Below are positions 1-6,730 of a DNA stretch of 14,826 bases, in pieces; position 1 is the stretch's first letter; every line of letters begins with the position of its first letter. The stretch is from Caldifarciminota bacterium (GTDB taxonomy: Bacteria; Hydrothermota; Hydrothermia; S141-80). Location: positions 1 to 14,826 of the forward strand of contig JALUJC010000062.1 in assembly GCA_027053375.1 (NCBI GenBank). Reading direction: 5' to 3'. The translations under genes were made by a program, and so were the position numbers. The notes beneath the pieces were generated by a model that did not search any database, was not told where the DNA came from, and worked only from the letters and a program-made list of their open reading frames with translations.

Positions 1-162
1 CTCCAGGAGATGATGAAGGGCGAGCCCAGGCCCGCGGTGGTCGGGAGCCGGGATCTCCTGTTGACCCTGGTCCAGTCCACACCGGGCAGCATTGCTGTGG
101 TGGACGATACAGATCTTCCGGACAGCCTGGTTTCCCACCTCATTCTGTTGCCTTTCCCATGA
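1..162 (+). CDS. C-terminal fragment of a small periplasmic-binding-protein-like protein (PstS-like)
   Basis: This is an open frame from the first base to a TGA at 160-162, giving 53 visible residues; the start lies outside the window. The end of the fragment contains TPGSIAVVDD, which resembles the 'xPGAIGYV' strand of phosphate-binding PstS-type domains. Small single-domain relatives of PstS are often encoded just upstream of membrane sensors such as histidine kinases or cyclases, and here the stop codon overlaps the cyclase start in an ATGA. A sensory or binding role for the cyclase is an inference. The family call rests on a short stretch and is tentative; that the frame is coding is better supported, because of the coupled junction and the absence of stops. 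Confidence 0.55.
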   Translation, partial: LQEMMKGEPRPAVVGSRDLLLTLVQSTPGSIAVVDDTDLPDSLVSHLILLPFP

Positions 163-1712
163 CCCTTCGCCTTCAGACTGCACGCTGGGTCCTTTTTGCC
201 GGGTTTGTGCTGACCACGCTTTCAGGGATGTGGCTGTACCTGGATGGGCGCAACCGCATTCGGCACACCCTGGAACAGGATCTTCAGCACGAGGCGGATC
301 GGGCGGCTGTACAGCTCCAGTCTACCCTGGAGGCCTACACCGTGGCCCTGGGCATCTGGCGCGAACTTCCCCTGCTCCAGACCCAGATTCTCAGCGGGGA
401 TCCGGACCTTCTTCTCGTTGACTTCCTGCAGCGTGTGGCCCCCGCCTATCCCCTTTTTCATACCATCCGTATCCTGGACACCCAGCGAACCATCCTGGCT
501 TCCACCCGGCTCTCCGAGATTGACCACACCCTCCAGACCCCTCCGAAGACCCAATGGAACCGGGACACCCTGCAGGTATGGGTTCCCGTGCGGACCCCTC
601 CCCCCAACGCTCGTCTTCTGGGATGGATCCAGGGGACATGGCTCGCCCGTGATCTGAAACGCTGGGTTTTTGGCGCCCACGTTCCTCACAGGGTGATGTT
701 TGGAAGCGCCGACACAGGGAACGCGCGTGTATACCGCCGGACCTTCCAGCTGAAGGGCGCGCTCACCCTCCCGCCCATCACCCTGGAACTCCATCCGGAA
801 ACGACCCGCTTTTCACAGGAATTGCGACGATGGATCACCCGTCTGGTTACCGCGGAACTTCTGTTCCTCTTCCTGCTTCTTCTGCTCATCCTAACCGGCA
901 TGGAGCGCATCCTTCTCCGACCGCTGGATCAGATCCGCACTTTTCTGGACCGGCTGAGGGAAGGGGTCTACACCGAGCGTCTTCCCGTTCATGGTCCCCG
1001 GGAGCTTGCCCAGCTTCAGGAAGATCTGAACCGTATGGCCCATGCTCTGGAGGAACGAGAGCGCGCCCGTACCCTTCTGGGGAAATACGTGCACCCCGAA
1101 CTGGTTCGAACGCTTCTGGAACACCCTGAGAGCCTCCGCAGAGAACGGCGGGAGATCACCGTTATGTTCGTGGACATTCAGGGATTCACGGCGTTTGCGG
1201 AATCCCACCCGCTTCAGGAAGTGGTTCAGACCCTACAGGTGGCGTTGTCCCGCTTTGCAGAGGCGGTCTCCCAGGAACAGGGGATGGTGGACAAATTCCT
1301 GGGCGACGGGTTGCTGGCCCTTTTCAACGCGCCCGTCCAGGTCCCGGATCACCCCCGCCGTGCGGTTCGTGCCGCCCTTCAGATCCTTCATGATCCGGTC
1401 CTCCAGCAACTGCCCTTCCGGTTCGGAATCGGCATCCATACGGGAGAAGCGCTGGTAGGCCGTCTCGGATCCCGGGATAAAGAGGAATACACCGCCATCG
1501 GGCATACCGTGAACCTTGCGTCTCGATTGCAACAAGCCACCCGGGATCAGGACCTGGATCTGCTGGTGAGCGACAATGCATACCATCCAGCCGCCGATCT
1601 CCTGTATGAGGCACAACGGGTGGTGGTTCACCTCAAAGGGATTGAAGAACCGGTGGTGGCCTGGGGAATCCGGATCACGAGAGATTCCCGCGCCTCTGCA
1701 GATGCGGATTGA
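159..1712 (+). CDS. Membrane-anchored class III adenylate cyclase with periplasmic sensor region and HAMP domain
   Basis: The 517-residue product should make cyclic AMP from ATP at the inner membrane. A first membrane helix lies near residues 9-28, a probable periplasmic sensor region at about 30-225, and a second, leucine-rich helix at about 227-248. A HAMP-like linker follows (about 249-305), then the cyclase domain (about 330-500). Catalytic residues are present: metal-binding Asp339 (FVDIQGFT) and Asp383 (KFLGDG), and transition-state residues Asn452 and Arg456 (NLASR). The base-selecting pair is Lys379 and Thr445; Thr in place of Asp is typical of class IIIb enzymes such as cyanobacterial CyaC, some of which respond to bicarbonate. 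The start has no obvious Shine-Dalgarno site but overlaps the upstream stop (ATGA), so translation is probably coupled. The periplasmic ligand is unknown. Confidence 0.93.
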   Translation: MTLRLQTARWVLFAGFVLTTLSGMWLYLDGRNRIRHTLEQDLQHEADRAAVQLQSTLEAYTVALGIWRELPLLQTQILSGDPDLLLVDFLQRVAPAYPLFHTIRILDTQRTILASTRLSEIDHTLQTPPKTQWNRDTLQVWVPVRTPPPNARLLGWIQGTWLARDLKRWVFGAHVPHRVMFGSADTGNARVYRRTFQLKGALTLPPITLELHPETTRFSQELRRWITRLVTAELLFLFLLLLLILTGMERILLRPLDQIRTFLDRLREGVYTERLPVHGPRELAQLQEDLNRMAHALEERERARTLLGKYVHPELVRTLLEHPESLRRERREITVMFVDIQGFTAFAESHPLQEVVQTLQVALSRFAEAVSQEQGMVDKFLGDGLLALFNAPVQVPDHPRRAVRAALQILHDPVLQQLPFRFGIGIHTGEALVGRLGSRDKEEYTAIGHTVNLASRLQQATRDQDLDLLVSDNAYHPAADLLYEAQRVVVHLKGIEEPVVAWGIRITRDSRASADAD

Positions 1713-1737
1713 CGTCACCCCTCATGCTCTGTATACT
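1709..1737 (+). promoter_or_regulatory. Sigma70-like promoter for the small lipoprotein gene
   Basis: TTGACG at 1709-1714 and TATACT at 1732-1737 are separated by exactly 17 bases, close to the consensus -35 and -10 boxes. Transcription would start near 1744 and give a leader of about 65 bases. The -35 box contains the TGA stop of the cyclase gene. An 8-base palindrome, TGACGTCA (1710-1717), overlaps the -35 box and could be an operator, or could be chance. Confidence 0.75.
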
Positions 1738-1797
1738 GAATTTCAGGGGGCGAACCGTATGGAAGATGGTTTTCATAAGAACCCATCCTGAACCCAC

Positions 1798-1804
1798 AGG
1801 AGGT
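1798..1804 (+). promoter_or_regulatory. Ribosome binding site of the small lipoprotein gene
   Basis: AGGAGGT lies five bases before the ATG at 1810. It is a near-perfect Shine-Dalgarno sequence and fixes the start. Confidence 0.85.
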
Positions 1805-1809
1805 GTGGT

Positions 1810-2142
1810 ATGAAAAAAGCCATGCTGGTGGTCGGTCTCGTTTCCATGTTTGCACTGTCCTGCGCCACGGTCAACGTGACCACCCCGCCGGGCAGCAACG
1901 TGCGCATTGCCGCCAAGGGCACACCCGGTCCCATCGGCTGTATGCTGTATGGGGAAAAACGGATGATGTATGTGCTGTGGGGCCTGGTCCCTATCGGCGA
2001 CAACTCCACCCAGACCATTATGCCCAAATCTGGAAAAGTGGTGGTGCAAACCGAATACACCATCATCGATGGCCTGCTTAACATTGTGGGCAACTATTTC
2101 ACACTTCACTTTAAAACCGCCAAAGTTTACAAATGTGACTGA
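1810..2142 (+). CDS. Small Bor-like lipoprotein of unknown function
   Basis: The 110-residue product has a basic N-terminus (MKK), a hydrophobic stretch, and Cys18 after ALS, fitting a lipoprotein signal although Ala at the -3 position is less usual than Leu. The mature part holds Cys44 and Cys109, which may form a disulfide. The C-terminal half, with WGLVPIGDNST (57-67), IIDGLLNIVG and the ending KVYKCD, resembles the layout of phage lambda Bor/Iss lipoproteins, where an aromatic/Gly-rich segment precedes a final VYC. That similarity is judged by eye. It has its own promoter and a strong ribosome binding site, so it is probably well expressed on its own. Its stop is 3 bases from that of the convergent homoserine dehydrogenase gene, and no separate terminator is visible. 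Function is unknown; a surface location is inferred. Confidence 0.85.
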   Translation: MKKAMLVVGLVSMFALSCATVNVTTPPGSNVRIAAKGTPGPIGCMLYGEKRMMYVLWGLVPIGDNSTQTIMPKSGKVVVQTEYTIIDGLLNIVGNYFTLHFKTAKVYKCD

Positions 2143-2145
2143 ACA

Positions 2146-3201
2146 TTAACGCTCGTTGCCCGGTTCGCCCCCCACCCCCATCGCTTCCAGGAAATCTCTG
2201 AAACAGCCATAGGCCGTGGTGTGGGGACCCGGATTTTCCTCAAGAATTCCCAGTTCTCCCAGCACGTCGGTCTGAACCAGCAGCAGGGAGGAGGTCCCCC
2301 GTATGCGATAGAAGGGGGACGTGGCATCCACCTGTACCGGCGCCACCCGGGCACGGATTCCCTTCGCCGTGCGCCGCGCCTCTCCGATCAGTTTCCAGCG
2401 TTTTCCCTCTTTCGCGGCACGCTGAACATCCTCACGCCCCAGATGCCGGATCCCCTTCCGGTCCACCTGCCCGGGGGTCAGGGGAACCCCCATCCACACG
2501 GTCACCAGTGCCGCCACCTTGACGGCCGCGTCCCACCCATCCAGATCCCCCGAAGGATCGGTTTCTGCAATGCCCATATCCTGTGCCACACGAACGGCTT
2601 CCTCCAGCGTTTCCCCTTCCTCTTCCATCCGGGTCAGAATCAGGTTGGTGGTGGAGTTCAGGATCCCCCGAAAACCGTGCACCACCGCACCCTGCAGGGT
2701 GTGTCGAACCAGAGAGAAGATGGGGGCACCGTCCATCACGGTGGACTCAAACAAAAAGCGGACGCCCCGTTCACGGGCAAGGGTGGACAGCTCCGCATAC
2801 CCGTGAACAACCGGTCCCTTGTTGGCTGTGATGGCATGCATCCCCCGTTCCAGCGCGACCCGAATATGTCGCAGCGCCGGTTCTCCCGTTGCATAGTTCA
2901 CCGGTGTGTTTTCAAACAGAACCTCTGCGGGCACACGCTGCACAAAGGTCACCCCATCCATCCCCGATACCCCACCGGGAAGGGCGGCCAGCGATTCCCC
3001 CCGGCGGACCACTTCCAGCGCCTCCTGCAGGTCCACCCCTTCCGCGTGGAGAACCCCGCCGTGGCGACGGGTGAGAATGCCCGTAACCTGAACCTTCAGC
3101 GAAGCCTGTTCCCTTAACCAGGATTCTTTCCGCAACAGGAGTTCCGCAAGCGCCTGCCCCACACTTCCAAAACCCAGCAGCGCCACACGAACCGTCTTCA
3201 T
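2146..3201 (-). CDS. hom: Homoserine dehydrogenase (short form without ACT domain)
   Basis: The enzyme reduces aspartate semialdehyde to homoserine with NAD(P)H, the branch step towards threonine, methionine and isoleucine. The 351-residue product shows the Rossmann motif GFGSVG at 10-15, conserved TANKGPVV with Lys128, the signature GILNSTTN at 179-186, and the active-site stretch AETDPSGDLDGWDAAVK with Glu213, Asp219 and Lys228. The sequence ends after the catalytic fold, so the C-terminal ACT domain that gives threonine feedback control in longer enzymes (about 430 residues) is missing; similar short forms are known in archaea and some bacteria. The ATG at 3201 is preceded by AGGAGGT four bases away. 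The gene stands alone, with a predicted promoter in the divergent region. Confidence 0.96.
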   Translation of the reverse strand: MKTVRVALLGFGSVGQALAELLLRKESWLREQASLKVQVTGILTRRHGGVLHAEGVDLQEALEVVRRGESLAALPGGVSGMDGVTFVQRVPAEVLFENTPVNYATGEPALRHIRVALERGMHAITANKGPVVHGYAELSTLARERGVRFLFESTVMDGAPIFSLVRHTLQGAVVHGFRGILNSTTNLILTRMEEEGETLEEAVRVAQDMGIAETDPSGDLDGWDAAVKVAALVTVWMGVPLTPGQVDRKGIRHLGREDVQRAAKEGKRWKLIGEARRTAKGIRARVAPVQVDATSPFYRIRGTSSLLLVQTDVLGELGILEENPGPHTTAYGCFRDFLEAMGVGGEPGNER

Positions 3202-3205
3202 CTCA

Positions 3206-3212
3206 ACCTCCT
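3206..3212 (-). promoter_or_regulatory. Ribosome binding site of hom
   Basis: AGGAGGT on the minus strand lies four bases before the hom ATG (3199-3201) and supports that start. Confidence 0.8.
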
Positions 3213-3222
3213 TTTTTAAGGT

Positions 3223-3251
3223 AGCCTACACAAAAACACGGGAACCGGCAA
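3223..3251 (-). promoter_or_regulatory. Candidate hom promoter (leftward)
   Basis: On the minus strand TTGCCG (3246-3251) is followed after 17 bases by TAGGCT (3223-3228). The -10 box is only a moderate match, but spacing and position are right. Transcription would start near 3216, giving a very short leader of about 15 bases that still includes the ribosome binding site. Confidence 0.5.
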
Positions 3252-3252
3252 C

Positions 3253-3281
3253 TTGCGCATCCCTTTCCCATCATGTAGAAT
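3253..3281 (+). promoter_or_regulatory. Promoter of the secreted-protein operon (rightward)
   Basis: TTGCGC (3253-3258) and TAGAAT (3276-3281) are 17 bases apart. Transcription would start near 3288, about 20 bases before the ATG at 3308. The -35 box abuts the -35 box of the leftward hom promoter with one base between them. Confidence 0.65.
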
Positions 3282-3296
3282 TGGGAACATCCAACC

Positions 3297-3304
3297 AAGG
3301 AGGG
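3297..3304 (+). promoter_or_regulatory. Ribosome binding site that sets the start at 3308
   Basis: AAGGAGGG lies three bases before the ATG at 3308. It selects this ATG over the in-frame TTG at 3281, which overlaps the -10 box and has no such site. Confidence 0.85.
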
Positions 3305-3307
3305 AAT

Positions 3308-4237
3308 ATGAGCCTGTGGATATGGGGTATTCTGATGATGCCCTTTCGTGTCCTGCCTCTGGCGGGGTCCCTGTCGGACACACTGCTTCAGGATGCCCAG
3401 GTCCTGTTTCTTTCCGAACTCACCAGGTACACCCGCGTGGAAGTTCTGCATGACAACGGTGGCGGCTGCCTCCAGGACACCTGTCTGCTCGAGATGGCGA
3501 AACGTCAGGAGGCCGCCATTGTAGCTCTTCGCCTGCTCAGACTGAGGGAACGGGTCATTCTCTTTTCCAGGACCGCCTATCCTGACCTGGACACCCTCCG
3601 TGTGGACCGGATTTCCCTGGACGGGGTGGAAGATCTTGATCCGGCGCTCACCCGGCTGGCGCGGAGCCTTGCCACACGTGTTCCCTATGATGAGACGGCC
3701 GAAATCGGTACCCTGACCCGGAAGGAAACTTACGAAATGCTGCGGCGGAAATGGACACTGGGAATGATCGGGCTCGGGGTATACCGTGCACTGGCACTTC
3801 GCAACCTGGAGGCATACCACAACGGCACGCTTAAACAACGCATGCCCACGTGGAGCATCTTTGAGTTTGTTTATATTTCCGAGGGCGATGAATGGGATCT
3901 TCGGGTCTCCTATACGCTGATGCATTTTGCCACGCAATTCGCCCTTTTGATCCACCGCTTTCCCAACGCCCGTAACAACAGTTACTTTGTGGGAGGAGGT
4001 GTGGGATACACCTGGTATGCGTATGAGGATACCGCCTATGCCGATCCCTACAGCACCTGGGAATCCACCACCGTGCGCCACGGAGGAAACGGCATCACCC
4101 TGTTCGGAAACGGCGGGATCGCCCTCATGCGCACGTACAACGCCCATGCCTATCTCCAGCTCCGCACTTTTCTGGTGCTGAACCGGCTGTGGGATGCGGG
4201 CATCGCCCTGGGGGTGATGGCTTCCTTCAGCTCATGA
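3308..4237 (+). CDS. Secreted protein of unknown function, possibly CsgG-like N-terminal region plus beta-rich outer-membrane-type C-terminus
   Basis: The 309-residue product begins with a hydrophobic signal-like segment (about 1-20). Residues about 30-125 contain a Cys54/Cys59 pair (GGGCLQDTC) followed by a helix, strands, and VDRISLDGVEDLDPALTRLARSLA. This order resembles the CsgG/TolB-N-like alpha-beta domains of lipoprotein and secretion factors, where a 'CxxxxC..E' helix is followed by strand pairs; the match is structural guesswork. A hydrophobic stretch lies at about 152-164. The C-terminal third is rich in aromatic and glycine residues in alternating patterns (YFVGGGVGYTWYAY, then NGITLFGNGG) and ends in ASFSS, suggesting beta strands of a small outer-membrane barrel. 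It heads a two-gene operon, its stop overlapping the next ATG (ATGA at 4234-4237). No family is recognised with confidence. Confidence 0.85.
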   Translation: MSLWIWGILMMPFRVLPLAGSLSDTLLQDAQVLFLSELTRYTRVEVLHDNGGGCLQDTCLLEMAKRQEAAIVALRLLRLRERVILFSRTAYPDLDTLRVDRISLDGVEDLDPALTRLARSLATRVPYDETAEIGTLTRKETYEMLRRKWTLGMIGLGVYRALALRNLEAYHNGTLKQRMPTWSIFEFVYISEGDEWDLRVSYTLMHFATQFALLIHRFPNARNNSYFVGGGVGYTWYAYEDTAYADPYSTWESTTVRHGGNGITLFGNGGIALMRTYNAHAYLQLRTFLVLNRLWDAGIALGVMASFSS

Positions 4238-6027
4238 AAACAGAAAAACTGCGACACCTGCCTCTGACGGTTTCCCTGATCCTGGTTCTTCTTACGGGGC
4301 AGGACTGCCGATCCTCTTCGGGTGTGCAGCTGCTGCCCGACCCACCCCGGGCGGGAGACACGCTCACCCTCCACGTTTCCCGGCCGTACGTCGTGGCCGT
4401 GGAGATCCATTTCCTGGAAGGTGGGCGGCAGGTTCGCTGGCTGGACGTGGACACCACGACCCACCTCTTCCTGCCCGCGTCCGCCGCGGTGCTTCGCCTT
4501 CATGCCTTCCCCAGAAACGCAGAAGAGAAGGAAATTTTTATCATGCGGCTCCTTCAGGATCGGCCGGAAAGCCGTTTGTGGGCCGCACGGCTCGGGATGG
4601 GGGATCCGGAGCTTTCTGCACCAGGGGACAGCGATACCGCGACCTTTCGCACGGTTTTGCAGCGATACCCGGACCACCCGCTGTCCCGTGTGTGGCAGCG
4701 GGAAATCCGGGAGAAAACTTCCCTCTCCATGCCTGAATCGTTGACCGCCCGGTTCCAGACCCCCCAGGAGGCCTATGCGTGGTATGTGCTGGTCCGGGCA
4801 CATCGGAAATCCCTTCAGGGGGCCTACGACACCCTGCAAAACATTGCGCGCTGGTTTTTTGCACACCCTTCCTGGCCAGACCTCCCCGAGATGATCCGCT
4901 GGGGGGCCTATGCCTTCTCCCGATCCCGCGACCGGACCGTGTGGCTGGAGGGCACGCGGCATCTGTGGGAAGGTCGCCCCGGGGAGGGTCCCCTCTGGGA
5001 AATGCTGGCTGAAGGCAGGCTGGAGCGTGGAGATACGGCAGGGGCACAAAAGGCCTTTTCCCGGGCATGGCAGGTCATGCCCACGCCCGACGTGCTCCTC
5101 AGCTGGATGGATCTGTTGAAAACGCAGGCCGACACAACCTCTCTGTTGCGCCTTGCGGATACGCTGGAGGCCCTGCCTCCAGTATGGCGGGACCCCAGGC
5201 TTGCGTTCCGTTCTGCGAAAGCCCATCGCCGCTGGTGGGAGGAAAGTATGGCCGATCTGGAACTTTCACTGAGCACCCTTCTTCTGTCCCGGGGAGACAC
5301 AGCGAAAGCCCGCCGTTTTGCTGAACACGCCTACACCCGCACGGGGGAATACCCACCCCGGGATGCACGCGCCTGGATGCTGGGCCGACTCCTTCTCTCC
5401 ACACGGGACACCGCAGGCGCGGAGACGCTGCTTCTTGAAGCCCTGTCCTTCAATCCTGCCCGGGAGTCCGCCCGCCAGACCCTCCTCTCCCTGTACCACA
5501 CCCACCCCGCCTGGGACGCAGAAGAGACCCTGCGTGTGCGTCTGTTTCGCCGGATGGGTGCACGGGATACCCTGGCTGACCTTCCCCTCCGGGAGATCGC
5601 GACGGGAGACACCCTGCGTCTCCAGAATTTTCGCGGTCGGATCGTGGTTCTCAACTTCTGGGCCACCTGGTGTGGTCCCTGCCGCCATGAGATTCCCCTG
5701 CTCAATCAACTGGTGGAACGTTATCGCACCGACACGGGGGTGGTCTTCCTGGGGATTACCGACGAACGTCCCTCTGTGGTCAAGCGGTTTCTGAAGTCCC
5801 ACCCCTTTGCTTATCGTGTGTTTCTCACCCCGGCGTATCGGAAGGTCTACCGCATCACAGGGATTCCCACCCACCTGGTGGCCGATGCAGAGGGACGTGT
5901 GATTTTCCGGCACGTGGGGTCTGAACCAGCCATTCACGAGCGGCTGGATCGGGAAATCCAGTGGGTCCGGGACCTCACCAGATCCCGCGAAACAGTCCCC
6001 CGTCCACCGGAATCACCGCGCCGGTGA
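4234..6027 (+). CDS. Secreted TPR protein with C-terminal TlpA-like thioredoxin domain
   Basis: The 597-residue product carries an N-terminal signal or anchor segment (about 8-22) and should act outside the cytoplasm. A beta-rich region follows (about 30-95), then a long helical part with TPR-like repeats marked by a recurring 'GDTA.A' turn (about 253-285, 342-375, 379-409). The last 150 residues form a TlpA/ResA-type thioredoxin fold with the redox motif WCGPC at 479-483 (NFWATWCGPCRHE) and the cis-proline GIPTHL around Pro545. TlpA-like proteins reduce disulfides of exported proteins, for instance in cytochrome c maturation. The ATG at 4234 overlaps the stop of the preceding gene, so the pair is probably co-translated. 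Cys25 sits in TGQDCRS, a poor lipobox. The last 53 bases overlap the convergent SDR gene. Confidence 0.9.
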   Translation: MKTEKLRHLPLTVSLILVLLTGQDCRSSSGVQLLPDPPRAGDTLTLHVSRPYVVAVEIHFLEGGRQVRWLDVDTTTHLFLPASAAVLRLHAFPRNAEEKEIFIMRLLQDRPESRLWAARLGMGDPELSAPGDSDTATFRTVLQRYPDHPLSRVWQREIREKTSLSMPESLTARFQTPQEAYAWYVLVRAHRKSLQGAYDTLQNIARWFFAHPSWPDLPEMIRWGAYAFSRSRDRTVWLEGTRHLWEGRPGEGPLWEMLAEGRLERGDTAGAQKAFSRAWQVMPTPDVLLSWMDLLKTQADTTSLLRLADTLEALPPVWRDPRLAFRSAKAHRRWWEESMADLELSLSTLLLSRGDTAKARRFAEHAYTRTGEYPPRDARAWMLGRLLLSTRDTAGAETLLLEALSFNPARESARQTLLSLYHTHPAWDAEETLRVRLFRRMGARDTLADLPLREIATGDTLRLQNFRGRIVVLNFWATWCGPCRHEIPLLNQLVERYRTDTGVVFLGITDERPSVVKRFLKSHPFAYRVFLTPAYRKVYRITGIPTHLVADAEGRVIFRHVGSEPAIHERLDREIQWVRDLTRSRETVPRPPESPRR

Positions 6028-6730
6028 GATAGGCGGCCTCTTCGGAAGCCAGAAAGGCAACCACTGCGCCCAGCTCCTTCGGATCCGCGATGCGTTTCGC
6101 CGGGATCTCCTGAAGGATCTGCCCCCGCGCGGCTTCGTCGGGCAATACTTCCTGCAACCGTTCGGTGTTCATATAGCCCGGTGCCACCACGTTCACGGTG
6201 ATTCCATCGGCGGCCACTTCCCGGGCCACGGCACGGGTCAGGTTCACGATCCCTGCACGGAATACACCGGAAAGCAGCAACCCGGGAATGGGTTCCCGCA
6301 CCGAAACGGAGGTGATGTGCACGATCCTTCCGTATCCTGCACTTTTCATGAAAGGCAACACAGCACGCATCATGCGCACCGCACTCATCAACGTACGCTG
6401 GAACGCACGCGTCCAGTCCTCATCCGTCAACGCATCAAAGGTCCCGGGGGGAGGTCCGCCATTGTTGGTCACCAGCACATCCACCCGCCCAAGATCCTTC
6501 AGCGCAGCGCGCACAAATCCCTCCGCACCTTCAGGGGTATCCAGGTCAAAGGGATGTGCCCAGACCTCCACACTGTACTGTGTGCGCAAACGCTGCGCGG
6601 CCTGTTCAAGGCGCTCCGGGGTCCGGGCGGTCAGACCGAGGGTCATTCCACGCCGGGCCAGCGCCTCGGCCACCGCATACCCAAGCCCCTGACTGGACGC
6701 GGCCACCAGCGCCACACGCGTGGACTTCAT
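5975..6730 (-). CDS. Atypical short-chain dehydrogenase/reductase (FabG-like) without the YxxxK catalytic pair
   Basis: The 251-residue product has the SDR fold and length. The nucleotide motif is AASSQGLG (10-17) rather than the usual GxxxGxG. NNGGPPPG (89-96), the catalytic-position serine (ITSVS, Ser141), NVVAPGYMNT (180-189) and the ending TGAVIPVDGGLFRG are conserved. At the place of the catalytic Tyr-x-x-x-Lys it has Ser154-Gly-Val-Phe-Arg158, so both key residues are replaced. A recognised subgroup of 'beta-ketoacyl-ACP-reductase-like' SDR proteins shares the NNGGPPPG motif and lacks a perfect tetrad, so the change is probably ancestral and not decay. The substrate is unknown and classical reductase activity is doubtful. 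It is the last gene of the minus-strand run and its ATG overlaps the preceding stop (ATGA). Confidence 0.92.
   Translation of the reverse strand: MKSTRVALVAASSQGLGYAVAEALARRGMTLGLTARTPERLEQAAQRLRTQYSVEVWAHPFDLDTPEGAEGFVRAALKDLGRVDVLVTNNGGPPPGTFDALTDEDWTRAFQRTLMSAVRMMRAVLPFMKSAGYGRIVHITSVSVREPIPGLLLSGVFRAGIVNLTRAVAREVAADGITVNVVAPGYMNTERLQEVLPDEAARGQILQEIPAKRIADPKELGAVVAFLASEEAAYLTGAVIPVDGGLFRGIW

Noticed and set aside
2143..2145. A shared terminator between the small lipoprotein gene and hom
   Set aside because: The gap is only three bases and I see no stem followed by a T-run around the two stop codons.
3281..3307. An upstream TTG start adding nine residues to the secreted protein at 3308
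   Set aside because: The TTG overlaps the predicted -10 box and would lie upstream of the transcript start, whereas the ATG at 3308 has AAGGAGGG three bases before it.
4189..4233. A longer start for the TPR-thioredoxin gene
   Set aside because: The extension has no ribosome site and puts a hydrophilic Gly-rich stretch before the signal segment; the ATG at 4234 overlaps the previous stop in the usual ATGA manner.
4294..4317. Lipobox in the TPR-thioredoxin protein (TGQDC, Cys25)
   Set aside because: Asp at -1 and Gln at -2 do not fit signal peptidase II; a normal signal peptide or membrane anchor is more likely.
3203..5226. Long minus-strand open frames opposite the two secreted-protein genes
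   Set aside because: They are antisense to well-supported genes, lack recognisable family motifs or good start sites, and such frames are common by chance in GC-rich coding DNA.
6005..6026. Inverted repeat CACCGG...CCGGTG as a bidirectional terminator
   Set aside because: The stem is only six pairs, the loop is ten bases, and no T-run follows on either strand; it also lies within conserved SDR coding sequence.
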